Assembly (NCBI RefSeq): GCF_042242105.1
Contig: NC_092017.1
Coordinates: 15,710,432-15,774,431, forward strand
From: Pempheris klunzingeri
Taxonomy: Eukaryota > Chordata > Actinopteri > Acropomatiformes > Pempheridae
DNA: 64,000 bases
Direction of reading: 5' to 3'
The position numbers and the translations under genes were made by a program. The first letter of the stretch is position 1. Each line of letters starts with the position of its first letter. Under the pieces are notes generated by a model, which had not been told where the DNA came from, searched no databases, and worked only from the letters and a program-made list of their open reading frames with translations. Shown piece by piece: positions 36,301-49,500 of this stretch.

Positions 36301-39300
36301 ACTTAAACTACTTTCTCAGTGCTCTTTGTGAATTTGCTTTCCCTTCCCCTCCTCTCCTGTAGAGTCTGACCAGTTATGATCTGTGTAGTATCTTCCTGGG
36401 AACGTCTACATTATTGGTGTGGGTCGGCGTGATCAGGTACCTGGGATACTTCCAGAAATACAACGTGAGTCTGTGAACCTTTTTTCTCTCATTGTACAAG
36501 GCCTCTACTTGCACTCAGGACAATAAAACCCAGAGCTTTGGCTTACTGGTGCCTGTCAGGTGTGTTGCAGTAAAGATAATTAACAAACTATTGTTATTTG
36601 GTAGCAATTACCTAATGTCTCCATTCTACCCGTGTGTCTAGGTGTTGATTCTAACCATGAAAGCAGCCTTCCCCAAAGTCCTGCGTTTCTGCTGCTGTGC
36701 CGGCATGATCTACCTTGGCTACACCTTCTGCGGATGGATCGTACTGGGTCCGTACCATGAGAAGGTAACTCTCTAACTGGTTTGAGGAGGGCAGACAATG
36801 TGGACGCCTGAGGGTCAGAGATAAGACAAGAGTTTATGATGGGGCAGTTGGCTGGTCTGAATCTCTGCGTTGGCTGTTAATTAGAGGAACTGTCAAGGCT
36901 CTTTTTTACTGACGTTGCATCTGAATATTCCTGAGAACTGCTGAGTTCACAAGAATAAAGAACACAAGCTTAAAATACCAGTGATTAGACGCTACAGTTG
37001 ACTGGCGACCAGTCCAGGGTGTCACCCGCCTCTCGCCCAATGTTAGCTGAGATTGGCTTCAGCCCCCCTGTGACCCATAAAGATAAGCGGTATAGATAAT
37101 GGAAGTTTTTCACAAAATTGTCTGACTTACAGTAGGAGGAAAACAACAACTGATCAGACTTTATCCCAAGGTTATTTGGCTTTTGAATTGCTGTTTCATC
37201 GTTATGTTCTGCAAATTGAGGAAATTGCGAAAATTTCTCCGCCTTCCTTGTCCAAGGGGAACTTCATGTCCTTGGCTTTTTAGTTTTTTGAAGACCCTAA
37301 AATATATAACCACTAGGTGTCAGTATATGTTTTGTCCATGAAACCTCCAGCCTCAATGGGAGCAGCTTTCTGGCACTTTGACCAAATTTAGAACATCTTA
37401 AAACTGGGACACAAGTTCTCACACGCACAGACACAAAGCATATATACATACACACTCACAGTCTTGTCTCTGTTTGAAACAACCACATTTTCAAGGATTT
37501 TTGGGGGTCTCCTTTTTATTAAAGCGAGCACAGTGTAGAAGTGATAAGGGGAGATAAAAGGTGGTTAACATTCAATGAAGGTCCCCCTGCAGGACTTGGG
37601 GATGTCATGATTGAATGATCAGCATCCGAAACCCCAATATGGCTAAAAAACAATCAGATTTTTTTAACTAACAAAAATGGAGGAAAACAGTGTACCTCCC
37701 TTTTTTTTTTTTTTTTTTAATCAAACACACCATAAGTGAAAAATAAAGACTGTAAGAAAATAGTTTTGCCTGCTTTGAAAACACAGTCAACTGATATTGG
37801 AGCTGCAAGTAGGAGACATTTGGACAGAGAAGACCACAGCTTGGACATCAAATGTCATCAGGGAAAATAAGTGCATGTTTAGCTGTCCATGGCTGTTAAG
37901 ATAAATTATTTACGGAAGTCCGAGCATGCAGTAGGCGTGTAAACAAGGCAGTGCGCATACTGTTGGAGAGACAGATGTGAGATAGACTGAGATCAGCCGC
38001 CCCAGGCCAAATGGAAATTTGTTGATAATCTCGCACTGAAGAGATTTGAAGGGCATTTGTCAGGTTAGTTTGCTTCATAGAGCTTGATCGACACTTGTGG
38101 CACACGATTAGTTGTTTAATGCACTTTATACCTGCATATTTAGCCCACTAGAAAAGTTATGTGCAACATTCGTATCATTAATTGCATTTCCGATCTTGAA
38201 AGTGATTTGATCTGCACAGGACAGTACAGTAACAGTAAAATAGGTTTCAGTTCTCTGTGCGTCTACCCCTCCAGTCAACAGATCATGATATTTACATTGC
38301 AGTGGCTGGGGGAGTCCCCTGTAGTGTGCTGTTGGCTGTTCCAGGCTCCTCTGTGTATTTACTGAAGGAATAAACAGAGGATGTTGTACGACTTGCCATC
38401 CCACACGTCTTCAAGTGCCGTGCCCTGAATCCATACCGTGGCAGGGGGATGTTGTATTTAGATACTATCACATTCTGAGGAACTTTCATAATGTTCGAGT
38501 TTCTCCCTTTTGGCCAGCTGTCTTTGTTTGCCTTTCTGTCTTTATCATTCCACCTTTATCAACCACCGTGCTTCTGTCGGTCTGCTGTACGTCCTTCTTC
38601 TCTGAAATCCTACCTCAATAAGGACCACCATTTTTGCACCAGTGCTGTTAAAACCAGAAATTATATTACACTCAAAAGATGTTTATGGAAAAATGTACAA
38701 CATACAGGAACAATATAGTTTTAAATCTGGATGTACATGTTGTTTTCTCAAACGCATTTCTTAATATCTTTTCATGTCTCAAATATTAGTACTTGTATAC
38801 TAATTGGAAATCAATCACTTTCCAGTTTTTATCATTTGGCTCCATTCTCTGTCTTGTTGGTCCCAACCTCTCTGGCTTGTTCTCGATCAGAAATAATAAT
38901 TTTTTGTCAATCGGCAACTATTTTGATAATTGATCAGTTGTTTTTTCAAGCAAAAATGTCAAACATTCCCTCTTTTGAGCTACTAAGTTTCAAAGAAAAG
39001 AAATTTTAAATTGTTAAAGGGATTCATTTTTACTATTTTCGACCATTTTACAGGCCAAATGACAAAAATAGAAAATAATAGGATAATAATAGAAAGAATA
39101 ATAGAATAAATGAAAATTTGATTTATTGTAGCAGAGCTTCTTATGACCCTTAAAATGAAGCTACAGCTACTTGTAATCGCTCATCACAGCTTGTAAATGT
39201 GACTTGGTGCTGGCTGGTAAAACCAAAGAGTTATTTTATTTTATTTTTTTTTCAATGGAAAAGAAGACATTCTGCTTTGTTATCCTATATAAATCCAAGT

Positions 39301-39933
39301 CTGTTTTTTTTTTTTTTCTTGATTCACTGCACTTGTGTTAACTGTGTTTACAACTTTCCTAAAGTCCAGTCTTATGTCCCCTCTTCCACGTCTCTAGTTT
39401 GAGGGCCTGAGTCGTGTAGCGGAGTGCCTTTTCTCCCTGCTGAACGGCGACGACATGTTCACCACCTTCGCCCAGCTGAAGGATAAAAACATTTTGGTGT
39501 GGCTCTTCAGCCGAGCCTACCTCTACTCCTTCATCTCCCTGTTCATCTACATGGTGCTGTCGCTCTTCATCGCCCTCATCACCGACTCCTATGAGACCAT
39601 CAAGGTTCTTTTGCTTTGCTTTGGTTTTAGTGAGGAGGGTTTCAAGTACTCTGAGGACTTCTTTTTAATTGTTTGTTCAATTGTTGGTCTTCATCATTCT
39701 AGTGTGAAAAAAGGTACCGCTGTGAAATAATGATTTGTTGTCTTTTACCTTTTGCATTTCTTTGTGTTTTTTACCAACAGAACTACCAAAAGGATGGATT
39801 CCCGTTGACGGACTTGCAAAAGTTCCTCAGAGAGCAGAAGGACTTTTCTGTTGCAGAGGAGTGCAGTCAGACAAACAACAGACACCTCAAATACCCTTCG
39901 TTCTGCTGCTGCCGGCGGTATGATCATGTTTGA
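30334..39933 (+). CDS. mcoln2: Mucolipin-2 (TRPML2) cation channel, 550 aa
   Basis: Endolysosomal TRPML-family cation channel gated by PI(3,5)P2 (family knowledge). Exons: 30334-30377, 31048-31201, 31863-32036, 32727-32883, 33046-33124, 33223-33319, 33832-33931, 34321-34433, 35428-35577, 36363-36464, 36642-36764, 39398-39604, 39781-39933; 1653 nt. The cytosolic N-terminus [19 protein letters not shown] leads into TM1. The luminal domain, with paired cysteines, spans about residues 80-285. TM2-TM6 follow, with the pore helix and selectivity filter LNGDDMF (about 446-452) and TM6 ending [15 protein letters not shown]. The tail holds a FCCCRR cysteine cluster. [16 protein letters not shown] and [16 protein letters not shown] favour MCOLN2 over MCOLN3. 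The intron after 32036 is GC-AG. The last exon ends at a TGA after YDHV; a GTATGA at the RR codons could instead be a donor to a further exon, so the last few residues are uncertain. Confidence 0.93.
33369..33404. repeat. (CCAT)n/(CATA)n microsatellite
   Basis: Compound tetranucleotide repeat of about nine units in an mcoln2 intron. Confidence 0.9.
36996..37105 (+). repeat. L2/SINE-type 3' tail
   Basis: Reads GACTGGCGACCAGTCCAGGGT, then CCCGCCTCTCGCCCAATG, then GATTGGCTTCAGCCCCCC and AAGATAAGCGGTATAGATAATGGA. From memory this is the standard fish CR1/L2-derived SINE tail. Confidence 0.8.
38889..39085. repeat. Degraded hAT-like MITE
   Basis: Contains CAACTATTTTGATAATTGATC and CAAGCAAAAATGTCAAACATT, wording shared with a common fish non-autonomous element. 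The ends are not intact. Confidence 0.55.
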
Positions 39934-41073
39934 TTATGATAATAATCAATATTTAGACTTAAGTCATGCACCCTTATGCACTCACATTCACACCTGGGAG
40001 ACTGCACTGTACAAACATGTCCTCTCATCACTGTAACATGAGCAACATTATTTATCTGAATACCTTCCTGAAAGGCAGTGTGTGTAAAACTCTTTTCTTC
40101 TGCTTGTATCTTCAGTTGATTTTGGATTCAAACTGACAACCTGGTCAGTAATTTCTGTCTTTATGCTTTTGTCCTCTCAGACTACAGTGCGCCGGTTGTT
40201 TGTAGACTATTCTTTAGTGAGATTGATAAAATCACATTATGCAAGAAATTGCTCTGATTCACTTCTACCTAATAGTTGCAGCTGTAGAGAAATGCATCAG
40301 GTGTTTTAAGAAGTGGATGCAGTATAGATTGATTTCTTTTTGTGCTAGAGATTAGTCAACAGTGTAGAGGAGCAAATCTAAGCTGCTTCATAAGTAATTA
40401 TCACACAATATTGCATTAGCGTGCATCAATATTTCAGTCCCAAATTGGGTAAATCACTCCAAACAAGCGAAGAAACATTACACACACAGTAATATTTCTG
40501 AATAGAAAACAGTCTGCTTTGCTTACACCTTGTTGCTACAGCAAGACGTTGTATTTTTCTATATGTCCCCATTTTGTGCTCATTCCTTTTCTATGAGCCA
40601 ATCTCTATCATCAGCAGGCAGCAGACTGCAGCGGAGTTTCCTCCACGCTGTGGTTTGGCATGGTCTAATGTGGTCTGAGAGCAATGAAATTAGTGGTGAG
40701 AACTATGCAGACACACCCAGTGATGGGCTGATTACAGAGAAACTGAGGCTGTACACTGAGGAGAACCCCCCTCTTCCACCCCCCAGCCTGCGCTCCCGCT
40801 TTGCTGTGTTGCTTCCCAAATAAACAGGCCACAGCCAACAGTCAGTCAAGACTTGAGCCAGAGGAGTATTGTTGAAACACAGTGATTAGTTGGAAGAGTT
40901 ATTAGATTCAAGCGTGATGGGTGAAAGTTAAGCAGTTGGTTTTCCAGTTGCCTTTAATGTGGTGTACAGTGTAGTTCAATGGCTAATCTGTGTGTGGGTG
41001 GGTGGTTGGTTTTATAGCAGGACTTAACACTGTATCCTGTCTTTCCCCATCACTTTTTCTTTCCTCCTTCTGT

Positions 41074-41097
41074 AATCTGATGATGTTTCATCAGATT
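41074..41097. repeat. Perfect 10-bp inverted repeat (hairpin)
   Basis: AATCTGATGA (41074-41083), loop TGTT, then TCATCAGATT (41088-41097). A partial extra copy of the arm (TCATCTGAT) follows shortly after. Confidence 0.85.
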
Positions 41098-41262
41098 ATC
41101 ATTCATCTGATTTCATTGCTTTGTCTTTAAAGCAAAGCAACGCACTTTTTAATGCCTCAACGTACATATGTGTCCCTGATGTGCCTACAGACCGACATCC
41201 TCCCTCTTTTTCTCCTACACAATCTTTCAGTAAATGTGTGAGAAAACACTCTGTTTAGATTT

Positions 41263-41290
41263 GCTCCCCTTATGACGCCATAAGGGGAGC
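41263..41290. repeat. Perfect 12-bp inverted repeat (hairpin)
   Basis: GCTCCCCTTATG (41263-41274), loop ACGC, then the exact complement CATAAGGGGAGC (41279-41290). It is not followed by a T run and lies in intergenic DNA, so its role is unknown. Confidence 0.9.
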
Positions 41291-44200
41291 AGCTCCCAGC
41301 GTCAGCTGATGAGCAGAATATGGGACCTTTTAACGGTCTGTATTTACCAAACACCAAAAGCAGCACTTCACCAGTCTGTATTGTCTTACCTTGGCCTTTG
41401 GTTCCGCATTCGTAAAGATTCCTAAAATGTTATGCAACTTTTTAATATATTATTCAGTTTCCCTGTTTCGGATCAAGGAAGTCTGTAGTCAGGATGAATT
41501 GAATACAGATACCAGGCTTGGTCTCTGTAGCAATCACCATCCCTCCTCTCAAAAAGTGCGAGTCCATTTTATGACAGAAAAGATATAAAAGATGCTGTTT
41601 ATCTTAGAAAAGCAGCTGCTATAGTGTTCTCTGCAAGCCACGGCCTTAAATGTTTGCACACACTATAAAAATAATTGTGTACTCAGTGGAAAAGAACTGA
41701 ATACATTAAAAATGGAAAAATTTTGGTTGCTTTTTCTGATCAGTTTTTGCTTTTAGCACTCTTCCCTCATTACTGTTTTACCAGACATTAACACTCTGCC
41801 TCTGCAGTCTTTCCTGCGTGACCCACAGCCATTTTCTATCTCCGAGCCATCCGGTTCGCCTGCTCTGTGTTTAAGGAAGTTTTAGTCTCAGTTACAGAGC
41901 CAGTATGTAATAATGTGCAACGTAATGTAAGACTGACGGCTGAACATGCGTCTTCTCTATGGAGATGAGCTGCCTTTCAGAGTTGGCTGACTTTTTGTCA
42001 TTAGGCGCACTCTTGTCAAGTTACAGATTCTGTAATTGCAGTCATTTGCAGCCTCTGACCTGATCAAATTAAATTTTTTCAAGTATCTTTGTCTCATTGT
42101 GCTCACAAAAATTAGATCAGTGTTCTCAGCAAACATATTAATGTCTCACTGGATGAAATTTCATCTGCATACATTTAGCCTCTTCCTGCTGTTATCTTCT
42201 GCGAGTGCGGTAACTTATCCTGTTTCCAAAGCAAGTTGAAGAACAAGAGTCAAGTCTGTCGAGTTGAGATAATGTCTTATGGCTCAAGACCATGTAAATG
42301 AAACTGAATGTTTCTACAGACAGACAGAATTTATGACACATTCAAGTCCTAGCTGTCTGTTGCTTGTCCATTCAGAAATTCTATGTGCTTACACAGTATG
42401 ATACAGCAGCTTAGGGCACATCATAAAGGAGAAGCAAAAATGTCCAATCGCTTACAGATTTGATGCAACAGGAACATAATTACCTGTTTCTTTTGAGAGC
42501 AAACACAAAGCGTTCGAGGCGCATGGTGACACGGCTATCATTTTCAAAGTGCTTGTTTGGTGGATTTATTCTCAGAACAGGGATGCACAGTCACCAGAAA
42601 TCCAGACCTCTTCCTGCCTCCCTTCGTAGTCCCTTTAAGTCAGGACCAATACCTGCATGCAGGTGGATGCTCAGAGATTAAAGAGGCATGCTTGTGCTGG
42701 TTTGAATTGTAGGAACTATGAGGATATCTCAACTATCTATCTCAACAACAACAACATTTAATGATGCAGCAAGAGTTTGGAGAAACCTCACTGAACAAGC
42801 AGCTGCTGAATTGAAGCTCTTGTGACCTTAGAGGCAACCTGAATGTAACGTCTGAAAACAAATGACTCAGGAGATGGACACCAGTCTTAGTTGGGAAAAA
42901 TGTGATGTCACGTACTTCAGTAAACCTTATCAAACCACACCCGCATAGTCCTAGTGAAGCAGGGGCCTGGTTCACCAAATCTGCAACAATCTGCAATTTT
43001 CTTTCACATCGGTTTTGAAATGTTTCACTAATCAAAAAAATTCCATACTAATGACAAATGCATAAGCAAGCACGATTTGCTGACGCATCAGTTCTTATCC
43101 TTTTTATAAATGACCTAGAGTAGGAAGAATGTGTGTTTTTATATGATGGTGTTGATGAGATACTGGATGCCTCATGCTTCTTTTTGGATCATGTTTTTGC
43201 AGAGTTTCTGAAAATGATGACGTCATCCTGATCAGCTGACATCTGTCCCACCTCCAGATGAGACAGTTCAGGGAGGAGGAGGATGCCGGGAACAGCACTT
43301 CACACGTCTGATATCGACTTTGAGCTCAAATGATCCAAGTCAAAATCGCGGAAAAGGTGTAGATTTATCGTTCCAGGAAAAAGATTGTGTGAGGACTGGT
43401 ACGAAACACTAAATAAGTTCTTTCTCTTGAACATTAAAACGGAGCTTAAGCCAAAGACTTGGAGCCAGAAACAAGAAGGTGTTATAACAGTATCCATTTC
43501 AGTATACTGTTGAGAAGTTTACTGGGCCTTTTTAAGGTCTGCACATGCATTTAGTGACCAAAGGACTGGGCGCAGTGTGTTCTTCATTTGAGTGTAGCTG
43601 AAAACACTGGTGTTATGTAACATCATGTGCTAGATGTAATTTATTTGTCAAGTGTTGTCGTAAATATTGTAGTAAAGCTAATCTTTGTACTGGTTCATTG
43701 TTTGATAAAGTTTCCTGTGTGGATGTTCAGCCTTTCTTTCAAAATCTGAGTTGAGTGTACAAAGAGAACAGTGCTCCAAAGGTTTCTCTAAACTGCACTG
43801 ACAGTCGGAGCTGGGTGGAGACTGAGTGAGCAAAAGGGGAGTTTTGAATGACAACACCAGAGCTCCAGCATGAGTCAGCTCTATCATCAAATTTACCAGC
43901 AGGTTTAGATGTTCAGACAAGCTGGAGCATGACCTCTCACTTGGAGTGTGACTACTGTGCTTTCAACTTGATAAGATCCAAAGAATGTATTTCCTTTAAA
44001 CCGTAACAACACGCTGGAACAATTCAAGGAGTTATCTTCAAGACCTGTCATCTGGTGGGAATCCTCATTTTCATGTCATCCAGAACAGCTCTTGACAAAT
44101 TTCAGCTTGGAAGTGCCTGAGGTAAAGGTGGACATATGACACCTATTGTTGAGGCAACACGTCATCGAGTATTTTTCCTATGTGGCAATATTGCCCCTAT

Positions 44201-44529
44201 ATTAGCAATGTTTGACTTTTAGACATGGTATGAGTCCAAGTAACAACTGAAAACAGAGCAAATCAAATCCTACTTAAAAACAAAAGCAGGATATTCACTT
44301 TAAGAACAAGACAAGCTAATAAGAAATGTTAACACACTTGTGCACAGTACCAAACAAAATGTGCAGTTTTTTGAGACCGCAGTGATTTGGGATTTTGTGA
44401 AAGAAGAAATCCGAGAAAAACTGATTAAAAAGTGTAGTTAAATGTTCAGACACATAAAACATAGAACAACCAATTTTTTTTTACCATCATAACAATTTGT
44501 AAACCCAGCTGTGGCCATGCTCCAATGGG

Positions 44530-44680
44530 GAGGAATGGAATAACATAAAGATACTCCATTACAAGTAAAAGTCCTGCATTCAAATTCTGATGTGAGTAAA
44601 CTTACACCAGCATACAAGTATAATCAGCAAAATGTACTTTAAATAACAAAGGTAAAGTTCATGTTATGCAGAAAAACAAC
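44530..44680 (-). repeat. Fragment of fish MITE, reverse orientation
   Basis: Carries ATACTCCATTACAAGTAAAAG, then TCCTGCATTCAAA and GCAAAATGTACTTTAAA. This is the reverse orientation of the family seen at 45825-46288 or a close relative. Confidence 0.55.
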
Positions 44681-45109
44681 CACTGTTACTGACATATATT
44701 TTTTTATTATTGATACTGATACTAAAGATATTGATACTGATACTCAAAAGGGTCAGGAGATCAATCTGAGGGCTCCTGAGAACTCATTGACACCCAAAAT
44801 CAGACAATGCTTTACTGTAAACAGACATAAACCAAAGAAAAGCATCATTTATAAGCTTTTTATACGATTTGTTTTTTTTAATAAAAAAAAAATCAACCTC
44901 TAATCTGAAAAGCAGTATAAAGTAGCATAAAATAGAAACACTGAGGCAACGATTGGAGCACAGAGCTGGACGGGGCAATTTTTCACCAGGTGAACTAAAA
45001 TCTTTGGAGCTCTAAAAAAAAAAAAAAAAAAAAATCACGTCAGTAAAAAATGATCTATTAATTTTCAGAGGAATGAATCAAATACATCACAACAAAAAAC
45101 AGATGAAAC

Positions 45110-45388
45110 GGTGGCTTCGCCAGTGTTTCTGATGGGACCGTGAGCTCGCGGGGCCTCGTGCGGTCGACCGGAGGAATTCACACGTGAGAGTGGGAGGCTC
45201 ACGCCCTCTACGTCACCGGGCTGCAGCCTCAAAGTGAAGACGCGCAACTTTCCCGCCTCCACTCCGTCTCCTGGCCCGCTGCTGTCACCTCCCTCTGTCC
45301 ACTGCTGCGGCGGAGCAACCGGACGGGAAACATGCTCATTACCTCCACACGGAATATTTCACAACTCCACTGAGGCCCTTCGACACAG
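45110..45388 (+). promoter_or_regulatory. lpar3: lpar3 promoter and non-coding first exon
   Basis: The most CpG-rich stretch of the neighbourhood. It has TACGTCACC (CRE half-site) near 45208 and TTTCCCGCCTCC (E2F/GC type) near 45250, and ends in a donor, CGACACAG then GTACAC, at 45388. The coding exon acceptor is at 46538-46539, so this is a sensible 5' leader exon. Assignment to lpar3 is by position and strand. Confidence 0.55.
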
Positions 45389-45484
45389 GTACACTCACCT
45401 GTACAACTGCTCCTCTTTTTGGATTGTGTTTTTACTTCAAGATCAGTAGTTTTGTCTGCTTTATATTTTGGTTTCAGTGTTGAG

Positions 45485-45486
<2 letters not shown>

Positions 45487-45529
<43 letters not shown>
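45487..45529. repeat. (TC)n microsatellite
   Basis: About 21 TC units, 100 bases inside the presumed first lpar3 intron. The Arg-Glu frame on the other strand is an artefact. Confidence 0.95.
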
Positions 45530-45532
<3 letters not shown>

Positions 45533-45824
45533 CCTGTGTGGGAACTTATCTGGAAGTCAACAGGACAGGTTGTAAAGTTGATTGCATGATAAAAGAAGAA
45601 ACTGCTTGAGACCGTGTTAGGCTTAGGTCTTGTTTTGCAGCATATCAATGGTGTTTACCCAAAGAAGTGTTTGTACAGGCAGAAAACTCATTTGTCATTT
45701 GACTCGACTGAGCCTGATGTCAGATAGTTTTCATTTTATTGTTGCTGAGGTCATTATCTTAATGGAGATCACTGTGACTTTAGCAGCTTCTTCTAGTGAG
45801 TGGGTTTTGGGCTCTTGCACGTGC

Positions 45825-46288
45825 CAGTGGTGCAATGCACATTTACTCAAGTGCTGCGTTCAAGTACAAATATGAGGTACTTGTCTTTTACCTGAGTCTT
45901 GTCTTTTCATACTTCTAGTCCAATGCATTTCATATTATTTCTTTATTTATTAGTTCTACAAAAACAATCAATTGATTAATGGCGAAAATAATTGACAGAT
46001 GAATCCACAATAAAAACAATAAATTATTTGCTGTCCTATCCAAATAATTAGCTCCAACTTCAACAGTAAAATTCTGCTTTTACATTAATGCTTGAGTAAT
46101 AATCATCTAAATATATATAACGGTACAACAGTCACAGGTGCCATGCAAGCACTTACACCTTTATATAATACTTTAAGCATATTTTAATATCACACTTACT
46201 TACTTGTACTTAAGCAATATTTATATGTGAGTATGTGGTATTAGTAATTGTACTATGAGCACTTCCTTTAAAACTTCCTCTACCAGTG
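45825..46288 (+). mobile_element. Nearly full-length CAGTGGTG-ended fish MITE
   Basis: Begins CAGTGGTGCAATGCACATTT, continues with the TTTACTCAAGTGCTG / GAGGTACTTGTCTTTTAC and ATACTTCTAGTCCAATGCATT blocks, then AATTAGCTCCAACTTCAACA, and ends ACTTCCTCTACCAGTG. The order of blocks matches, from memory, an abundant teleost hAT-type MITE. The middle (45955-46030) departs from it and may be a nested piece. No transposase frame and no clear target duplication. Confidence 0.65.
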
Positions 46289-46552
46289 CAAGTCACTAAA
46301 TCTCTCTTTACCTTTTGGCAATCTGTCAGAAAAATTGAGGAAAATATAAATTTTTTACAGTGCTAATTGTCCAAGCAGTAAACCCTCAGATGAGAAGCAA
46401 GAACAAAGGAATGTTTGGTAATTTTTGCTTGACAGAGGAAGTTTTCTGTTGATCGACTGACCAATTAATTGCCTAACCGCTCTTCTTTTTAATTGATGAA
46501 TGGTTCCACCTCTTATGTTGTCTTGTTCTTATTTTACAGACTCACCTCTAAA

Positions 46553-49500
46553 ATGGCTCAGCAGAACCAAAACTGTCATTATAATGAGTCCATGGTGTTC
46601 TTCTACAGAAACAGCGGCGCTGATGATAAATGGGACAATACACAGCTTATCCTGGTTCAGGTGGTCGGCTCTATCTTCTGCTGTTTCATCCTGGTCTCCA
46701 ACGCCATGGTCATAGCTGCTGTCATCACCAATAAGAGATTTCACTACCCTTTCTACTACCTTCTTGCCAACCTCGCCGCCTCGGACTTCCTGGCAGGCAT
46801 AGCTTACGTGTACCTCATGTTTAACACAGGCGAGGAGTCACGGAAACTTACAGTTAAAGGATACTTTATCCGTCAAGGTCTTCTGGACGTCAGCCTCTCA
46901 GCCTCGCTGGCGAACCTGTTGGTAATAGCTCTGGAGCGCTACATCTCCGTCATGAACTGGAAAGTCCACAGCAACCTGACGAAGAGGAGGGTGACCCTGC
47001 TGATCGTGCTGGTGTGGGCCATCTCCATTTTCATGGGTGCTGTGCCGAGTCTGGGCTGGAACTGCATCTGCAACCTGAACGACTGCTCCCAGCTGGCTCC
47101 CATCTTCAGCAAGAGCTACCTGATCTTCTGGTCCGTGTCTAACCTGGTGGTGTTCCTGGTGATGGTGGTCATCTACCTGAGGATCTACACCTACGTCAAG
47201 AAGAAGACTTCAATGCTCACGCCGCACACCAGCGGCTCCATCAACCGCAAGAGGACACCCATCAAGCTGATCAAGACGGTCATGGTTGTGCTTGGTAGGT
47301 GCAAAATCATAAAAATGTTATGATGTTGATGATAGAAGACAGAACAGCAAGTCAGATCGTTTTCTGCACCAGTCAGGTGTGAATAGTTGCGGTGTTAAAG
47401 AAGTTGCAACATCCAGGCAATTCACTGCATTGTAATCTATATTCCTTCTATTAGCATAACACAACAAACATTTGGCTTTTAGTGACTACGATAATTGCTT
47501 ATCAGTGATTTGAGGGAACCTTAAATGAAAGCGGAAGAGTTGGCAAAATGTTTCTTTTATTTCTCTTTAGGTTATTTGTCACTATTCAGGGTTTGTTTTC
47601 TGATTAGTGGTTTAAACGCTCATTAACCCATTATAGCTTATTCTGTCATTCAACTATTTGCTTAATAGATCAATATTAAGTCTATAAAATGTGAAAAATA
47701 TATTTAAAGATGCCCGTCACAGATTTCAAAACCTCAAAGGGACGTCTTTAAATTTCTTTTTCTGTCCAACTAACAGTCAGAAATCCAAAGGACATTAAGT
47801 TTACAGGATGTAAAACAGGAAAAAGAAGCAAATCCTCTCTTTTGAGAAGCTGGAGAAGGAGAGGCAATTCATTTTTTGTCCATGGACTCATTATTGCAGC
47901 ACTACTCCACTCTGTTCCCCGAGTAAGAAAGCACAAAAAGTTTCCTTCTCCCCTCATGCATTTTCATCCTAGATGAGACAGTTTGATATCCTGGTTTGGC
48001 TCTTAGTTCAGGTGTTGCAACAGGATACATTGCAATAGAGGCACAGCCCTGAAATTGTTCCCCTCCCAGCGCCAAACAATCGGGCTGCACTAACATATTC
48101 TATTTGAGCACCAAAATAGGGGGTAATTATATATATATATATTCTCATGCAACCATAACGCACAATGCTCATTGTAGGTTCCCATACCATCAAAAAAGTG
48201 ATGCATTTCTCATGAGTTCGCCTCGGTGTCGAATGTGCTCAGTTTTGTTTTCATACATTCTTCACACAACCATGCAGATAAAAACATGCATGAGATAGTT
48301 GTAGTGACTTTTGGGCCGTCGCCCTGCAGGATAATGGTCTGTCATTGTTCTTTGTCTCTTTGGGCACTCGGCTTGCCAGATGTCTCGATACAGTACGTTG
48401 CGTAGGAGCTGCCTCTGTACACACTTTATTCCAGCCTGCCGTGTAATTATCTCTCTCTGCAAGGACACAGCCTCCTCAGCCTGTGTGGCATACCATCCAC
48501 ACCACACCACACTGGCCTTCAATGAGCGTCCCCTAATCCCCTCCCATCCAAAAAAAAACTATGCTTGAAGACTCTGTCAATTGCTTTCACATGCTTTACA
48601 GAGTTCCCCTTGAACTTGTGGAAGTGATGCAGTGTCATTGCTAAATTCTCTTTGTTAAATAGCAACAATATTTGAGAGAAAAGGGAAGGAAATCTGAGGA
48701 CACACACTCAGGTCCAGGACCATCATGGGATACATTAAGCAGCATGAAAAACTGTTGACTCTTGTTCTAAGAAAAGCAGTCTCCTCAGGAGGAAAAGGCA
48801 ACTGGACAAACCAGTTTGGAGACGCATAACCCACATATTCTTTGTTATTACTAGAGTAAAATGAATGAGTGCAAAAGAATTAGACAGGGACGCAGTCAGT
48901 AACTGCTGCTGCTGATGTGTGTATATATACAGTGTGTTTAGATTTGGACTTTAATCAATTATTTAGTCAGTCAGATGTCAAACAAATAAGAATAAAATGA
49001 ACTTCACTCTTCATTGCGCTAGTTTGCTAAAACATCTTCTTGTATTTTGATAGCCATCAGCCATTTGTTATTTTTTCAATTAAATAATAAGTAATAAATA
49101 ATCAATTAATAAGAAATAATCTTGCCAAAGCATCAAAAAATACAAATAGAAACACACATACTGAGCAGGAAGATTTTGTAGCAATCAAACTACAGCACGC
49201 AGAGTTAGACCAGACCATCGTCAAGTGAATACCAAATGAGAAAAGGAAGATATGTTTGAAATGTATGTTCCCAAAATCCTCTGTTTCTTTCTTTGTCAAA
49301 GATTAAAAGGGAAGAAAGTCCACTTTTAACTTCAATGCATCAAAAACTGGAAGACCATTAAATGGGGTCTCATTCAATTTCAATGCAGTTCACTTTATTT
49401 CAAACATGTGGGCCATCAAAGACTATAGAAAAAAGAGGAGGAAGAATGGGTATAGAAATAGGAAAACAGTAAAAATGTGGCAAACGTTTTGACTTTAAGG

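Larger units (their letters stand above)
36765..39397 (+). other. Largest mcoln2 intron (2.6 kb)
   Basis: Separates the TM5 region from the pore exon. It holds a SINE/L2-like tail (36996-37105) and a degraded hAT-like MITE (38889-39085). Other open frames in it look random. Confidence 0.65.
39934..45109. other. mcoln2-lpar3 intergenic region (about 5.2 kb)
   Basis: No coding exon I can support. It includes the mcoln2 3' UTR (a possible signal AATAAA near 40816), two perfect short hairpins (41074-41097 and 41263-41290), a diverged repeat fragment (44530-44680) and a poly-A run near 45015. The 98-codon open frame at 40530-40823 resembles no family I know. Confidence 0.6.

Noticed and set aside
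40530-40823. 98-codon frame ending ENPPLPPPSLRSRFAVLLPK
   Set aside because: Looks slightly coding-like, but I found no acceptor joining it to mcoln2 in frame and no family resemblance; more likely 3' UTR.
41263-41290. Rho-independent terminator or miRNA precursor
   Set aside because: No T run follows, this is eukaryotic DNA, and a 12-bp stem with a 4-base loop is too small for a pre-miRNA.
46493-46552. Longer lpar3 N-terminus from upstream ATGs
   Set aside because: An acceptor (TTTTACAG) at 46538-46539 places those codons in the intron, and LPAR3 family proteins start close to the CHY motif.
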